Assembly (NCBI GenBank): GCA_019801415.1 | Contig: JAHVJD010000001.1 | Span: 496,001 to 560,000 of the forward strand | Origin: Nocardioides marinus | GTDB taxonomy: Bacteria; Pseudomonadota; Alphaproteobacteria; Rhodobacterales; Rhodobacteraceae | Length of the DNA stretch: 64,000 bases | Reading direction: 5' to 3' | Shown: in pieces, positions 8,813-16,165 of the stretch | Position numbering within the stretch: the stretch's first letter is position 1 | Layout of the letters: the number at the start of each line of letters is the position of its first letter | Notes under the pieces: generated by a model | Seen by the model: the letters and a program-made list of their open reading frames with translations, nothing else | The model's database searches: none | Told to the model about the DNA's origin: nothing | Made by a program: the position numbers and the translations under genes

Positions 8813-9186
8813 CGGAAACCTCATGTGTTTGAGACGGTTACCCCACTGACGCTGACATGGCGATCACTCAACAAAAAGTAGAATTTTAACGACAGCAAAC
8901 AATCAATGATTATACCCACATGAACTTTCTTCGACTGTCATCTAGCGGGTCAAAATGATTTCAAACGATCCACAGGCGAGAGATGAAGTTATGCACATGC
9001 GCCAAAACGCATGCCCTTCGCTGCAAATCGGAAGGTCGCTTTGCAGATGCACAAAGGCAGTTTCCCGAATGCCACACCCGCGTGATTCGCAACGGAGGCT
9101 GACCGGCGCGCATTCACCTTGCTCCGGCCCCGCGATTGGGCGATAGATCAGCGCGTGAATACAGCACCATGCGTCGGAGGCAAGCC
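8813..9186. promoter_or_regulatory. AT-richer divergent region upstream of the FSSGS gene and xthA
   Basis: About 370 bases without a convincing gene. Its first 130 bases are clearly more AT-rich than the surroundings. On the minus strand a perfect TATAAT (plus positions 8909-8914) lies about 95 bases ahead of the repeat-protein start, without a clear -35 hexamer. A 63-codon plus-strand frame at 8955-9146 has no ribosome site and poor composition and is not called. Immediately before xthA there is GGAGG at 9176-9180. Confidence 0.4.
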
Positions 9187-9993
9187 ATGAAAATCGCCAC
9201 GTTCAACATCAATGGCATCAAGGCCCGCGCGCAGGCGCTGCCGGACTGGCTGGACGAGGCGCAACCCGATGTGGTGGTGCTGCAGGAGATCAAGTCCGTC
9301 GACGAGGCTTTTCCGCGCGAGGTGTTCGAGGAACGGGGCTACAACGTGGAAACCCACGGCCAGAAAAGCTTCAACGGCGTCGCCATCCTGTCGAAACTGC
9401 CGCTGGAGGACGTGAGCCGGGGTTTGCCGGGAGATGATGCCGATGAACAGGCCCGCTGGATCGAAGCCACGGTGGTTGGTCAGCAGGCGATCCGGATCTG
9501 CGGCCTTTATCTGCCCAACGGCAACCCGGTTGAACTGGAGGCTGACGGAACCCCGGTGGCGGGCGGCAAATATGCCTACAAGCTGGCCTGGATGGAACGG
9601 CTCAAGGCCCGTGCGCAGGCGCTTCTTGATCAGGAGATGCCTGCCCTCATGGCCGGGGATTACAACATCATCCCCCAACCCGAGGACGCCAAACGCCCTG
9701 AAGCCTGGGTCGAGGATGCGCTGCATCGTCACGAAAGCCGGGCCGCCTATCAGCGGATCCTCAACCTCGGCTTTACCGAGGCGTTCCGGGCGCGCCACCC
9801 CGAGCCGGGACACTACTCGTTCTGGGACTACCAGGCCGGGGCGTGGAACCGCAACGACGGTATCCGCATTGACCATTTCCTGCTCACCCCGCAGGCGGCG
9901 GACCTGCTGCTGGACTGCCAGATCGACAAGGATGTGCGGGGGCGGGAAAAACCTTCGGACCATGTGCCCGTCTGGGTGGAGCTCGACCTGTAA
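9187..9993 (+). CDS. xthA: Exodeoxyribonuclease III
   Basis: AP endonuclease/exonuclease of base-excision repair, 268 residues, EEP fold. Catalytic motifs are complete: FNINGIKARA (Asn near the N-terminus), VVVLQEIKS (metal-binding Glu), GLYLPNGNP (Tyr and Asn), MAGDYNIIP (Asp and Asn) and the C-terminal NDGIRIDHFLLTP and KPSDHVPVWVEL (Asp-His pair). The ATG at 9187 directly follows GGAGGCAAGCC; the in-frame upstream start at 9136 is unnecessary. It stands alone, converging with the FAD monooxygenase. Confidence 0.95.
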   Translation: MKIATFNINGIKARAQALPDWLDEAQPDVVVLQEIKSVDEAFPREVFEERGYNVETHGQKSFNGVAILSKLPLEDVSRGLPGDDADEQARWIEATVVGQQAIRICGLYLPNGNPVELEADGTPVAGGKYAYKLAWMERLKARAQALLDQEMPALMAGDYNIIPQPEDAKRPEAWVEDALHRHESRAAYQRILNLGFTEAFRARHPEPGHYSFWDYQAGAWNRNDGIRIDHFLLTPQAADLLLDCQIDKDVRGREKPSDHVPVWVELDL

Positions 9994-10122
9994 CACAGTG
10001 ACGCGTCGCGCCTCCGACCGGGGGAACCGGTCCCCAAATCGACGGGGATCGTTGTTCCGGCGGAGGCAGACGCAGCGCAGCTCGTATGCGCGCGACCCCG
10101 GACAGCTGTGGGCACGGCAGCC

Positions 10123-11289
10123 TCAGGCGGTCACGTCATGGCGGTAGATCCAGTCGAACTGCCGCACCATCCGCTCCGGGGCGAACCGCCCTGCCAGTTT
10201 CAGCACCTGGTGCGCCGGCCAGTTCAGCGGCGCACGCAGGTGATATTTCCATGCATTGCGGCTGGCGGTGCGCACGACCTTCTCCGCCCGGTCACGGCGC
10301 CGTTGCTGGTACATGGCCAGACCGCTTTCGACCCCCGGGGCCTCGGCCAGTGAGCGCGCCAGCACCCAGGCATCTTCAAGCGCCAGATTGGCCCCCTGCG
10401 CCATGAAAGGCAGCGTCGGATGCGCCGCATCGCCGACGATCGCCGCATTGCCCCGGTGCCAGCACTCTGCCACCGGATGGCGGAACAGCCCCCACAGCAT
10501 CACCTCGTCAACCGCCTCCAGCAACGCCGCGGCGGCCCCGCCGAAGCCCGCGAAAGCGGTCTGCAGGTTCGCCGGGTCATCACGGAACTGCCAGCCTTCC
10601 TCGGCCCAGCTGCGGCGCGCCTGCACCGCCACGAGGTTGACCAACCGGCCATCGCGCAGCGGATAGGCCACCAGGTGCCGCCGCGGCCCCATGAAGACCT
10701 GCGCCTCGGGCGGAAGGTTCAGGTGATTGGGAACGGTCGCCCGCCAGGCCAGCTGCCCCGTGAAGAAAGGCTGATCGCCCCCGTTCAGCGCCGTGCGCAT
10801 CTTGGAATGAAGACCATCGGCGCCAATCACCACGTCGCCGCCGCATTGCGCGCCATTGCCCAGATGCACCACCGTCCGGGCGCCGACCTCGACCCGCTCG
10901 ACCTTTTGCAGCAGGCGCACCTGCACCCCCGCGCGGCGCGCGGCGGCTGCCAGAAGGCCGATCAGATCCGACCGGTGCACCATGTAATAGGGCAATCCAG
11001 CGGCATATTGGTCCAGATCCAGTCGCAGCACCTCTGCGCCGCGCCGGTGGCTGCGCAACACCACGGCCCGAGCCCGCTGGGAACACCAGGCCAGATCATC
11101 CGCCAGATCCAGCGCCCGCAGAACCGCGACCCCGTTGGGGCTGATCTGCAAGCCGGCGCCAACCTCGGTGATCGCGCTGGCCTGTTCCAGCACCGTGACG
11201 GACGCCCCAAGCCTGCGCAGCGCCACCGCCGCGGTCAACCCGCCGATGCCGGAGCCGATAATGGTTATCTTGAGGCCTTTGAGTTCCAT
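10123..11289 (-). CDS. FAD-dependent monooxygenase (salicylate-hydroxylase-like)
   Basis: A 388-residue class A flavoprotein monooxygenase. The N-terminal Rossmann motif GSGIGG (within IIGSGIGGLTAAVALRRLG) binds ADP. A mid-protein DVVIGADGLHSKMR is the DG motif for FAD/NAD(P)H, and GDAAHPTLPFMAQGANLALED binds the FAD ribityl/phosphate. These enzymes hydroxylate aromatic or heteroaromatic substrates. The C-terminal 30 residues carry Trp and Arg and no membrane anchor. No pathway partners are adjacent, since dksA lies upstream on the same strand, so the substrate is not predictable. Confidence 0.85.
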   Translation of the reverse strand: MELKGLKITIIGSGIGGLTAAVALRRLGASVTVLEQASAITEVGAGLQISPNGVAVLRALDLADDLAWCSQRARAVVLRSHRRGAEVLRLDLDQYAAGLPYYMVHRSDLIGLLAAAARRAGVQVRLLQKVERVEVGARTVVHLGNGAQCGGDVVIGADGLHSKMRTALNGGDQPFFTGQLAWRATVPNHLNLPPEAQVFMGPRRHLVAYPLRDGRLVNLVAVQARRSWAEEGWQFRDDPANLQTAFAGFGGAAAALLEAVDEVMLWGLFRHPVAECWHRGNAAIVGDAAHPTLPFMAQGANLALEDAWVLARSLAEAPGVESGLAMYQQRRRDRAEKVVRTASRNAWKYHLRAPLNWPAHQVLKLAGRFAPERMVRQFDWIYRHDVTA

Positions 11290-11324
11290 GAGGGTCCGCC
11301 GAGTTGCAAGCCTGCACCAAATGA

Positions 11325-11358
11325 AACAAAAAACGCCGGAGCAAAAGCCCCCGGCGTT
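11325..11358 (-). terminator. Rho-independent terminator of dksA
   Basis: On the minus strand, perfect 8-base arms (AACGCCGG at 11351-11358 and CCGGCGTT at 11332-11339, minus reading) enclose an 11-base loop and are followed by a short T run (11328-11333). It lies between dksA and the monooxygenase, so the two are probably separate transcripts. Confidence 0.8.
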
Positions 11359-11393
11359 CAGGTTTCTTTCATTTTTGACGCAATTTCGGCCGT

Positions 11394-11816
11394 TCAGTCG
11401 TCGCGATGGACCTTTTCCCGGCGCTCGTGGCGCTCCTGGGCTTCCAGGCTCATGGTTGCGATCGGTCGGGCGTCCAGGCGTTTCAGCGAGATCGGATCAC
11501 CGGTCACTTCGCAATAGCCGTATTCACCTTCGTCGATACGGCGCAGCGCGGCGTCGATCTTGGCAACCAGCTTGCGCTGGCGGTCCCGCGTGCGCAGCTC
11601 CAGCGCGCGGTCTGTCTCTTCGCTGGCGCGGTCGGCAACATCGGGGATGTTGCGGGTGTTGTCCTGCAGCCCCTCGATCGTGTCGCGGCTGTCGGACAGC
11701 AACTCTTCTTTCCAGTTCAATAGCTTACGTCGGAAATACTCAAGCTGCCGTTCGTTCATGAACGGCTCATCTTCGGCCGGGCGGTAGTCGTCCGGCAGAA
11801 ACACTTCTTGCTTCAT
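11394..11816 (-). CDS. dksA: RNA polymerase-binding transcription factor DksA (single-Cys type)
   Basis: A 140-residue DksA that binds the RNA polymerase secondary channel and works with ppGpp. The coiled coil runs through FMNERQLEYFRRKLLNWKEE, followed by the tip DVADRASEETDRALELRTRDR with the conserved Asp residues. The C-terminal zinc-finger region reads YCEVTGDPISLKRLDARPIA and then MSLEAQERHE, so only one of the four usual cysteines remains. Single-Cys DksA proteins are known from Rhodobacter sphaeroides and are active, so this is a lineage trait rather than decay. The start at 11816 (MKQEVFLPDDYRP) has AAGGAG five bases upstream. Confidence 0.95.
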   Translation of the reverse strand: MKQEVFLPDDYRPAEDEPFMNERQLEYFRRKLLNWKEELLSDSRDTIEGLQDNTRNIPDVADRASEETDRALELRTRDRQRKLVAKIDAALRRIDEGEYGYCEVTGDPISLKRLDARPIATMSLEAQERHERREKVHRDD

Positions 11817-12002
11817 TTCGGCTCCTTCGGTCTGGCCCATAATGCTGGTCATAATTTACACCTGAACATTGTGGCTCCCCCTCTGCCGCTGCGTTTATCC
11901 CTATCGGGCAGGAATGTCACTACACAATAGTAGTCTGGTTTGGTTAAAAGAAAGGCAACAAGGGGGCCTGCGCCCCGCGATCAGGATCGGAACGGGAAAG
12001 AT

Positions 12003-12842
12003 ATGAAGTTTCAAGGTACTAAGGAATATGTCGCCACCGACGACCTGAAAGTCGCGGTAAACGCGGCCGTCACGCTGGAGCGCCCGCTGCTGGTCAAGGG
12101 GGAACCGGGCACCGGCAAGACCGAGCTAGCCAAACAGGTGGCCTCCGCGCTGGGGATGCAGATGATCGAGTGGAACGTCAAATCCACCACCCGCGCGCAG
12201 CAGGGGCTTTACGAATACGACGCCGTCAGCCGGTTGCGCGACAGCCAGCTGGGCGACGAGCGGGTCCATGATGTGAAGAACTACATCAAGAAGGGAAAGC
12301 TGTGGCAGGCCTTCGAGGCGGATGAGCGCGTGGTGCTGCTGATCGACGAGATCGACAAGGCCGACATCGAGTTCCCCAACGATCTCTTGCAGGAACTCGA
12401 CAAGATGGAGTTCCACGTCTACGAGACCGGCGAAACCATCCGCGCCAAGCACCGGCCGGTGATCATCATCACCTCCAACAACGAAAAGGAGCTGCCCGAC
12501 GCGTTCCTGCGCCGCTGCTTCTTCCACTACATCCGCTTTCCGGATGCCGAGACGATGAAGAAAATCGTCGAGGTGCATCACCCCGGCATCAAGGAGGCGC
12601 TGCTGACCGCGGCCCTGACCCAGTTCTACGAGATCCGCGAAACCCAGGGGTTGAAGAAGAAGCCCTCGACCTCGGAAGTGATCGACTGGCTGAAACTGTT
12701 GCTGGCCGAAGACCTGGGCCCCGAGGACATTGCCCGCAACGGAGCCGATGCGCTGCCGAAACTGCACGGCGCCCTGCTGAAGAACGAGCAGGACGTGCAC
12801 CTGTTCGAGCGGCTCGCCTTCATGGCGCGCGGGCGGCGCTGA
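12003..12842 (+). CDS. MoxR/CoxD-type AAA+ ATPase
   Basis: A 279-residue AAA+ ATPase. Walker A is GEPGTGKTE (residues 33-41), Walker B is VVLLIDEIDKAD, sensor 1 is IIITSNNEKELPDAFLRRC with the Arg finger nearby. The family partners with VWA proteins in chaperone-like activation or metal insertion; CoxD acts in maturing the CO dehydrogenase metal centre. A VWA/CoxE-type gene lies 1.8 kb downstream on the same strand (14614), separated by a lipoprotein and a small membrane protein. No CO dehydrogenase genes are visible here, so the client is unknown. The start at 12003 is favoured over 11940 because homology begins MKFQGTKEYV. Confidence 0.88.
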   Translation: MKFQGTKEYVATDDLKVAVNAAVTLERPLLVKGEPGTGKTELAKQVASALGMQMIEWNVKSTTRAQQGLYEYDAVSRLRDSQLGDERVHDVKNYIKKGKLWQAFEADERVVLLIDEIDKADIEFPNDLLQELDKMEFHVYETGETIRAKHRPVIIITSNNEKELPDAFLRRCFFHYIRFPDAETMKKIVEVHHPGIKEALLTAALTQFYEIRETQGLKKKPSTSEVIDWLKLLLAEDLGPEDIARNGADALPKLHGALLKNEQDVHLFERLAFMARGRR

Positions 12843-12952
12843 GCGGTGTCATCCGGCGGTGGGCTGTTTTGCTTCAATTTGCCGGTTCCTTGGCCTATCA
12901 CCAAGACAAGGATGCCAGGCCAACTTCAGCCGGGCCGATAGGAGACGCCTGA

Positions 12953-14395
12953 GTGCCCGCTGACGCCCCTTTGCAAGCCCGGACCACGCCCCGCCCTGTC
13001 AGCAGCCGCCTGATGCGTTTGGGCATGGTTGCCCTGGCCGCACTGGCGCTGACGGGATGCGGGCGGCCTGGGGCGGAGGCGCCGCCGCCCACCCGCGCAG
13101 CCTCCGCGGTGCTGGTCTTGCCCCCGGTCAAGGTGTTCACCCCGCGGCCGCCGACCGCCCCGCAACGCTCCAACACGGATATCGCCCGCGATTTCCTCGA
13201 CCTGCACTTCGAGCTGGAGGGCGGTGCCAGCCTGCCCCATTTTTCCCGGTTCGAGAGCCCGATCACCCTGCGGGTGACCGGTGAGCCTGCCCCGGGTTTC
13301 CGGCGGGAGCTGGCCGCACTGCTGACCCGCTTGCGCGTCGAGGCGGGGATCGACATTCACGTGCTTGGCTCAGCGGATGCGGACACGACCGCCCGCATCA
13401 CCATCGAGTCGGTTTCGCGGACCCAGATCCGGCGCGCGCTGCCAAAGGCTGCGTGTTTCGTGGTGCCAAACGTATCGTCGCTTGCGGAATACCGGCGGAA
13501 CCGGCGCAACCCGCGAACGCGCTGGTCGCTGTTGCACCAGCGCGAGAAGCTGGCCGTTTTCATCCCCAATGACGTCAGCCTGCAAGAGGTCCGCGATTGC
13601 CTGCACGAAGAGCTGGCTCAGGCGATCGGACCGCTGAACGACCTCTACCGGCTGCCGGACTCGATCTTCAACGACGACAACGTCCACGCGGTTCTGACCG
13701 GGTTTGACATGCTGATCCTGCGGGCCACCTATGCCCCGGAGTTGCGCACCGGCATGACCCGCGCCGAAGTCGCCGCGCGGCTGCCCGCGATCCTCGCACG
13801 GCTGAATCCGGCAGGTGCCCGGCACGCCACGCTCTGGCTGCCCCCCACGCCGCGCGCCTGGATCGACGCGGTCGAACAGGCCCTGGATCCCCACGCCCCC
13901 GTGCGCACACGCACCCGCGCCGCAAATGACGCCGCGGCCATCGCCCGTGACCTCGGCTGGCAGGACCACCGCCGCGCGCTCAGCCACTACCTCCTCGGGC
14001 GCACGCTGCACCCGCGGGAGCCGCTGTTGGCGCGACAACATTACCTCACGGCCGAAAGCTTCCTGCAGGGCCAGCCCGGCACCGCGCTGCATCAGGCAAA
14101 ACTGGCCGTCCAGCTGGCCGCGCAGGATATTGCCTCGGGCCGGGGCGAGGCCGCACTGGCGCGGCTGGAGCCAGCCTCTGCCACCGCCGCAGCCCACCAA
14201 AACGCGGCGCTTCTGTCGACGCTTCTGATGTTGCAGGCGGAGGCGCTTGAGCTCACCGGCCGCATGGTCGAGGCGCGCCGGGTCAGGCTGGACAGCCTCG
14301 GGTGGGCACGCTACGGCTATGGCGCGGATTGGCAGGTCAAGGCGCGGCTGGAGGACATCGCATCCTTGCGGCCCCTGACGTCCCGCCGACCTTAG
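12953..14395 (+). CDS. DUF2927 lipoprotein
   Basis: A 480-residue predicted lipoprotein. A hydrophobic stretch MRLGMVALAALALTGC (residues 21-36) ends in a lipobox with Cys36. The DUF2927 domain (roughly 70-290) contains CLHEELAQAIGPLNDLYRLPDS, whose HEE pattern resembles a zinc-protease helix, although metallopeptidase activity is not established. The C-terminal third is Ala-rich and helical, TPR-like. The GTG start at 12953 has GGAG at ideal spacing; a later ATG at 13013 would give a tighter signal peptide but has no ribosome site. Its place between the MoxR ATPase and VWA genes suggests a shared envelope role. Confidence 0.75.
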   Translation: MPADAPLQARTTPRPVSSRLMRLGMVALAALALTGCGRPGAEAPPPTRAASAVLVLPPVKVFTPRPPTAPQRSNTDIARDFLDLHFELEGGASLPHFSRFESPITLRVTGEPAPGFRRELAALLTRLRVEAGIDIHVLGSADADTTARITIESVSRTQIRRALPKAACFVVPNVSSLAEYRRNRRNPRTRWSLLHQREKLAVFIPNDVSLQEVRDCLHEELAQAIGPLNDLYRLPDSIFNDDNVHAVLTGFDMLILRATYAPELRTGMTRAEVAARLPAILARLNPAGARHATLWLPPTPRAWIDAVEQALDPHAPVRTRTRAANDAAAIARDLGWQDHRRALSHYLLGRTLHPREPLLARQHYLTAESFLQGQPGTALHQAKLAVQLAAQDIASGRGEAALARLEPASATAAAHQNAALLSTLLMLQAEALELTGRMVEARRVRLDSLGWARYGYGADWQVKARLEDIASLRPLTSRRP

Positions 14396-14430
14396 GACGA
14401 CAGCGACAACAACAGAAGACGGAACATGAC

Positions 14431-14598
14431 ATGATCGTAATAGGCGGTTTGCTGCTGGGGGCTCTGCTGGGCGCGTTGAAGGCCCGCAAGCGGGGCGGCA
14501 ATACATTGGACATGCTGCAATACGGCGCAGTCTATGCCATCGTCTTTGGGATCCTCGGCCTGTTGGCGACGCTGTTGACGCACCGACTGCTGGCCTGA
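14431..14598 (+). CDS. Small membrane protein (55 residues)
   Basis: Encodes MIVIGGLLLGALLGALKARK and then a second hydrophobic helix (AVYAIVFGILGLLATLLTHRL), giving a short two-helix inner-membrane protein with a basic RKRGG loop between helices. It sits 35 bases after the DUF2927 gene and 15 bases before the VWA gene, so it is probably cotranscribed with both. The ATG at 14431 is preceded by GACGGAAC. The hydrophobic pattern and tight packing support a real gene. Function unknown. Confidence 0.65.
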   Translation: MIVIGGLLLGALLGALKARKRGGNTLDMLQYGAVYAIVFGILGLLATLLTHRLLA

Positions 14599-14613
14599 CC
14601 GGAGCGCGCCGAT

Positions 14614-15798
14614 ATGTTCCAGCCCTTCTTTGAAAACCTGCGCAAGGCCGCCATCCCGGTGTCGCTGCGCGAGTATCTGACCTTTCTGGAAGGGATGCGG
14701 GCCGGTCTCGTCACCTACGATATCGAAGGCTTCTACTACCTCGCCCGCGCCGCCATGGTGAAGGACGAGCGCCACATCGACCGCTTCGACCGCGCCTTTG
14801 CCGCCACCTTCGAGGGGCTGGAGGCGATCCCAGCCGAGGCCGTGATGGAAGCCGTCGATATCCCCGAGGACTGGCTGCGCAAGATGGCCGAAAAGCACCT
14901 CAGCGCCGAGGAAAAGGCCGAGATCGAGGCTTTGGGCGGCTTTGACAAGCTGATGGAGACGCTGAAGGAGCGGCTGAAGGAACAACAGGGCCGCCACCAG
15001 GGCGGCAACAAGTGGATCGGCACCGCGGGCACCTCCCCCTTTGGCGCCTATGGCTACAACCCCGAGGGTGTGCGCATCGGCCAAGACAAGAGCCGCCACC
15101 AGCGCGCCGTGAAGGTCTGGGACAAGCGTGAGTTCAGGAACCTCGACGGCGACGTGGAACTGGGCACCCGCAACATCAAGGTCGCTTTGAAACGCCTGCG
15201 CCGCTGGGTCCGCGAGGGCGCGCGAGAAGAGCTGGACCTCGACGGCACCATCCGCTCCACCGCCGAACACGGCTATCTTGACGTAAAGACCCGGCCTGAG
15301 CGGCACAATGCCGTGAAGGTGCTGCTGTTTCTGGACGTGGGCGGCTCGATGGATCCGCATATCCAGGTGGTGGAGGAGCTGTTCTCCGCCGCCCGCGCCG
15401 AATTCAAGCACCTGGAATACTACTACTTTCACAACTGCCTCTACGAAGGCGTCTGGCGCGACAACCGCCGCCGCTGGGCCGAAAAGATCCCCACCCACGA
15501 GGTGCTGCGCACCTACGGGCCGGATTACAAATGCATCTTCGTGGGCGATGCCTCGATGAGCCCTTACGAGATCGCCTATGCCGGCGGTGCCAACGAGCAC
15601 TGGAACGAGGAGGCGGGCCAGGTCTGGCTGCAGCGCGCGCGGGAAGCCTGGAGCGCAAACCTCTGGATCAACCCGGTGCCGGAGAAATACTGGGACTACA
15701 CCCAGTCGATCGGCATGATCCGCGAAATCTTCGAAGGCCGCATGGTGCCGATGACGCTGGACGGCCTGGACCGGGGCATGCGTGAGCTGTCGCGCTAA
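14614..15798 (+). CDS. VWA-domain protein, CoxE-like
   Basis: A 394-residue protein of the CoxE/VWA family. The N-terminal half is helical (SLREYLTFLEGMRAGLV, a start typical of the group). The C-terminal half holds a von Willebrand A domain with MIDAS motif DVGGSMD near residue 240 and later Thr/Asp residues (CIFVGDASMSPYE). Such proteins act with MoxR-type ATPases, one of which is encoded at 12003. The start at 14614 (MFQPFFENLRKA) follows GGAGCGCGCC. The region ends before two strong palindromes. The client of the ATPase/VWA pair is unknown. Confidence 0.85.
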   Translation: MFQPFFENLRKAAIPVSLREYLTFLEGMRAGLVTYDIEGFYYLARAAMVKDERHIDRFDRAFAATFEGLEAIPAEAVMEAVDIPEDWLRKMAEKHLSAEEKAEIEALGGFDKLMETLKERLKEQQGRHQGGNKWIGTAGTSPFGAYGYNPEGVRIGQDKSRHQRAVKVWDKREFRNLDGDVELGTRNIKVALKRLRRWVREGAREELDLDGTIRSTAEHGYLDVKTRPERHNAVKVLLFLDVGGSMDPHIQVVEELFSAARAEFKHLEYYYFHNCLYEGVWRDNRRRWAEKIPTHEVLRTYGPDYKCIFVGDASMSPYEIAYAGGANEHWNEEAGQVWLQRAREAWSANLWINPVPEKYWDYTQSIGMIREIFEGRMVPMTLDGLDRGMRELSR

Positions 15799-16165
15799 GC
15801 CCTCCGCTAGGTCCCCCCCTGTTCGGCCCCTGCCCGGCAACCGGCAGCAAGTCCCGCCATGCCCTCCCGCACCCGCGCCTGCGCTGGCTGACGCCAGCAC
15901 CGTCTGGCGGCTTTGGGCATGGCCTGCGGCCTGCCGATGGCAGGCCGCAGGCGCGCCGGAGCCTCGCTCCGGCGCCGGGCCCAACCGCAAGGGCGGCATG
16001 TCCCATGCTGCCCCGCGCGGGCGGGAGCGCTTCTGACGCGGCGACAAACACCAGCCGGGAGTGGCGCAGCCCCCGGCCCAAGACACAGCAAATGTTGCAA
16101 AATTCCGCGACCGGACCCGGCTGCGGTTGAATGCCCGGCCGCCCCCGCCTAGGTCTGAGCCTGTC
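15799..16165. other. Gene-free spacer with low-complexity GC sequence
   Basis: A 367-base gap after the VWA gene with no convincing coding sequence. It contains two adjacent perfect hairpins listed separately (15922-15975) and GC-rich sequence otherwise. Plus-strand frame 15782-16036 runs through the palindromes and has no ribosome site. Confidence 0.5.
15922..15975. repeat. Two tandem perfect palindromes
   Basis: The first has 14-base arms, GCCTGCGGCCTGCC (15922-15935) and its exact complement (15939-15952), with a GAT loop. The second begins one base later: GCGCCGGAGC (15953-15962), CTC loop, GCTCCGGCGC (15966-15975). No T run follows, so they resemble repetitive extragenic palindromes or a factor-dependent transcript end more than a simple terminator. 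Confidence 0.75.

Noticed and set aside
8955-9146. 63-codon plus-strand frame in the FSSGS/xthA divergent region
   Set aside because: No ribosome site, many Cys/Arg/Pro, and no repeat or signal features; probably chance.
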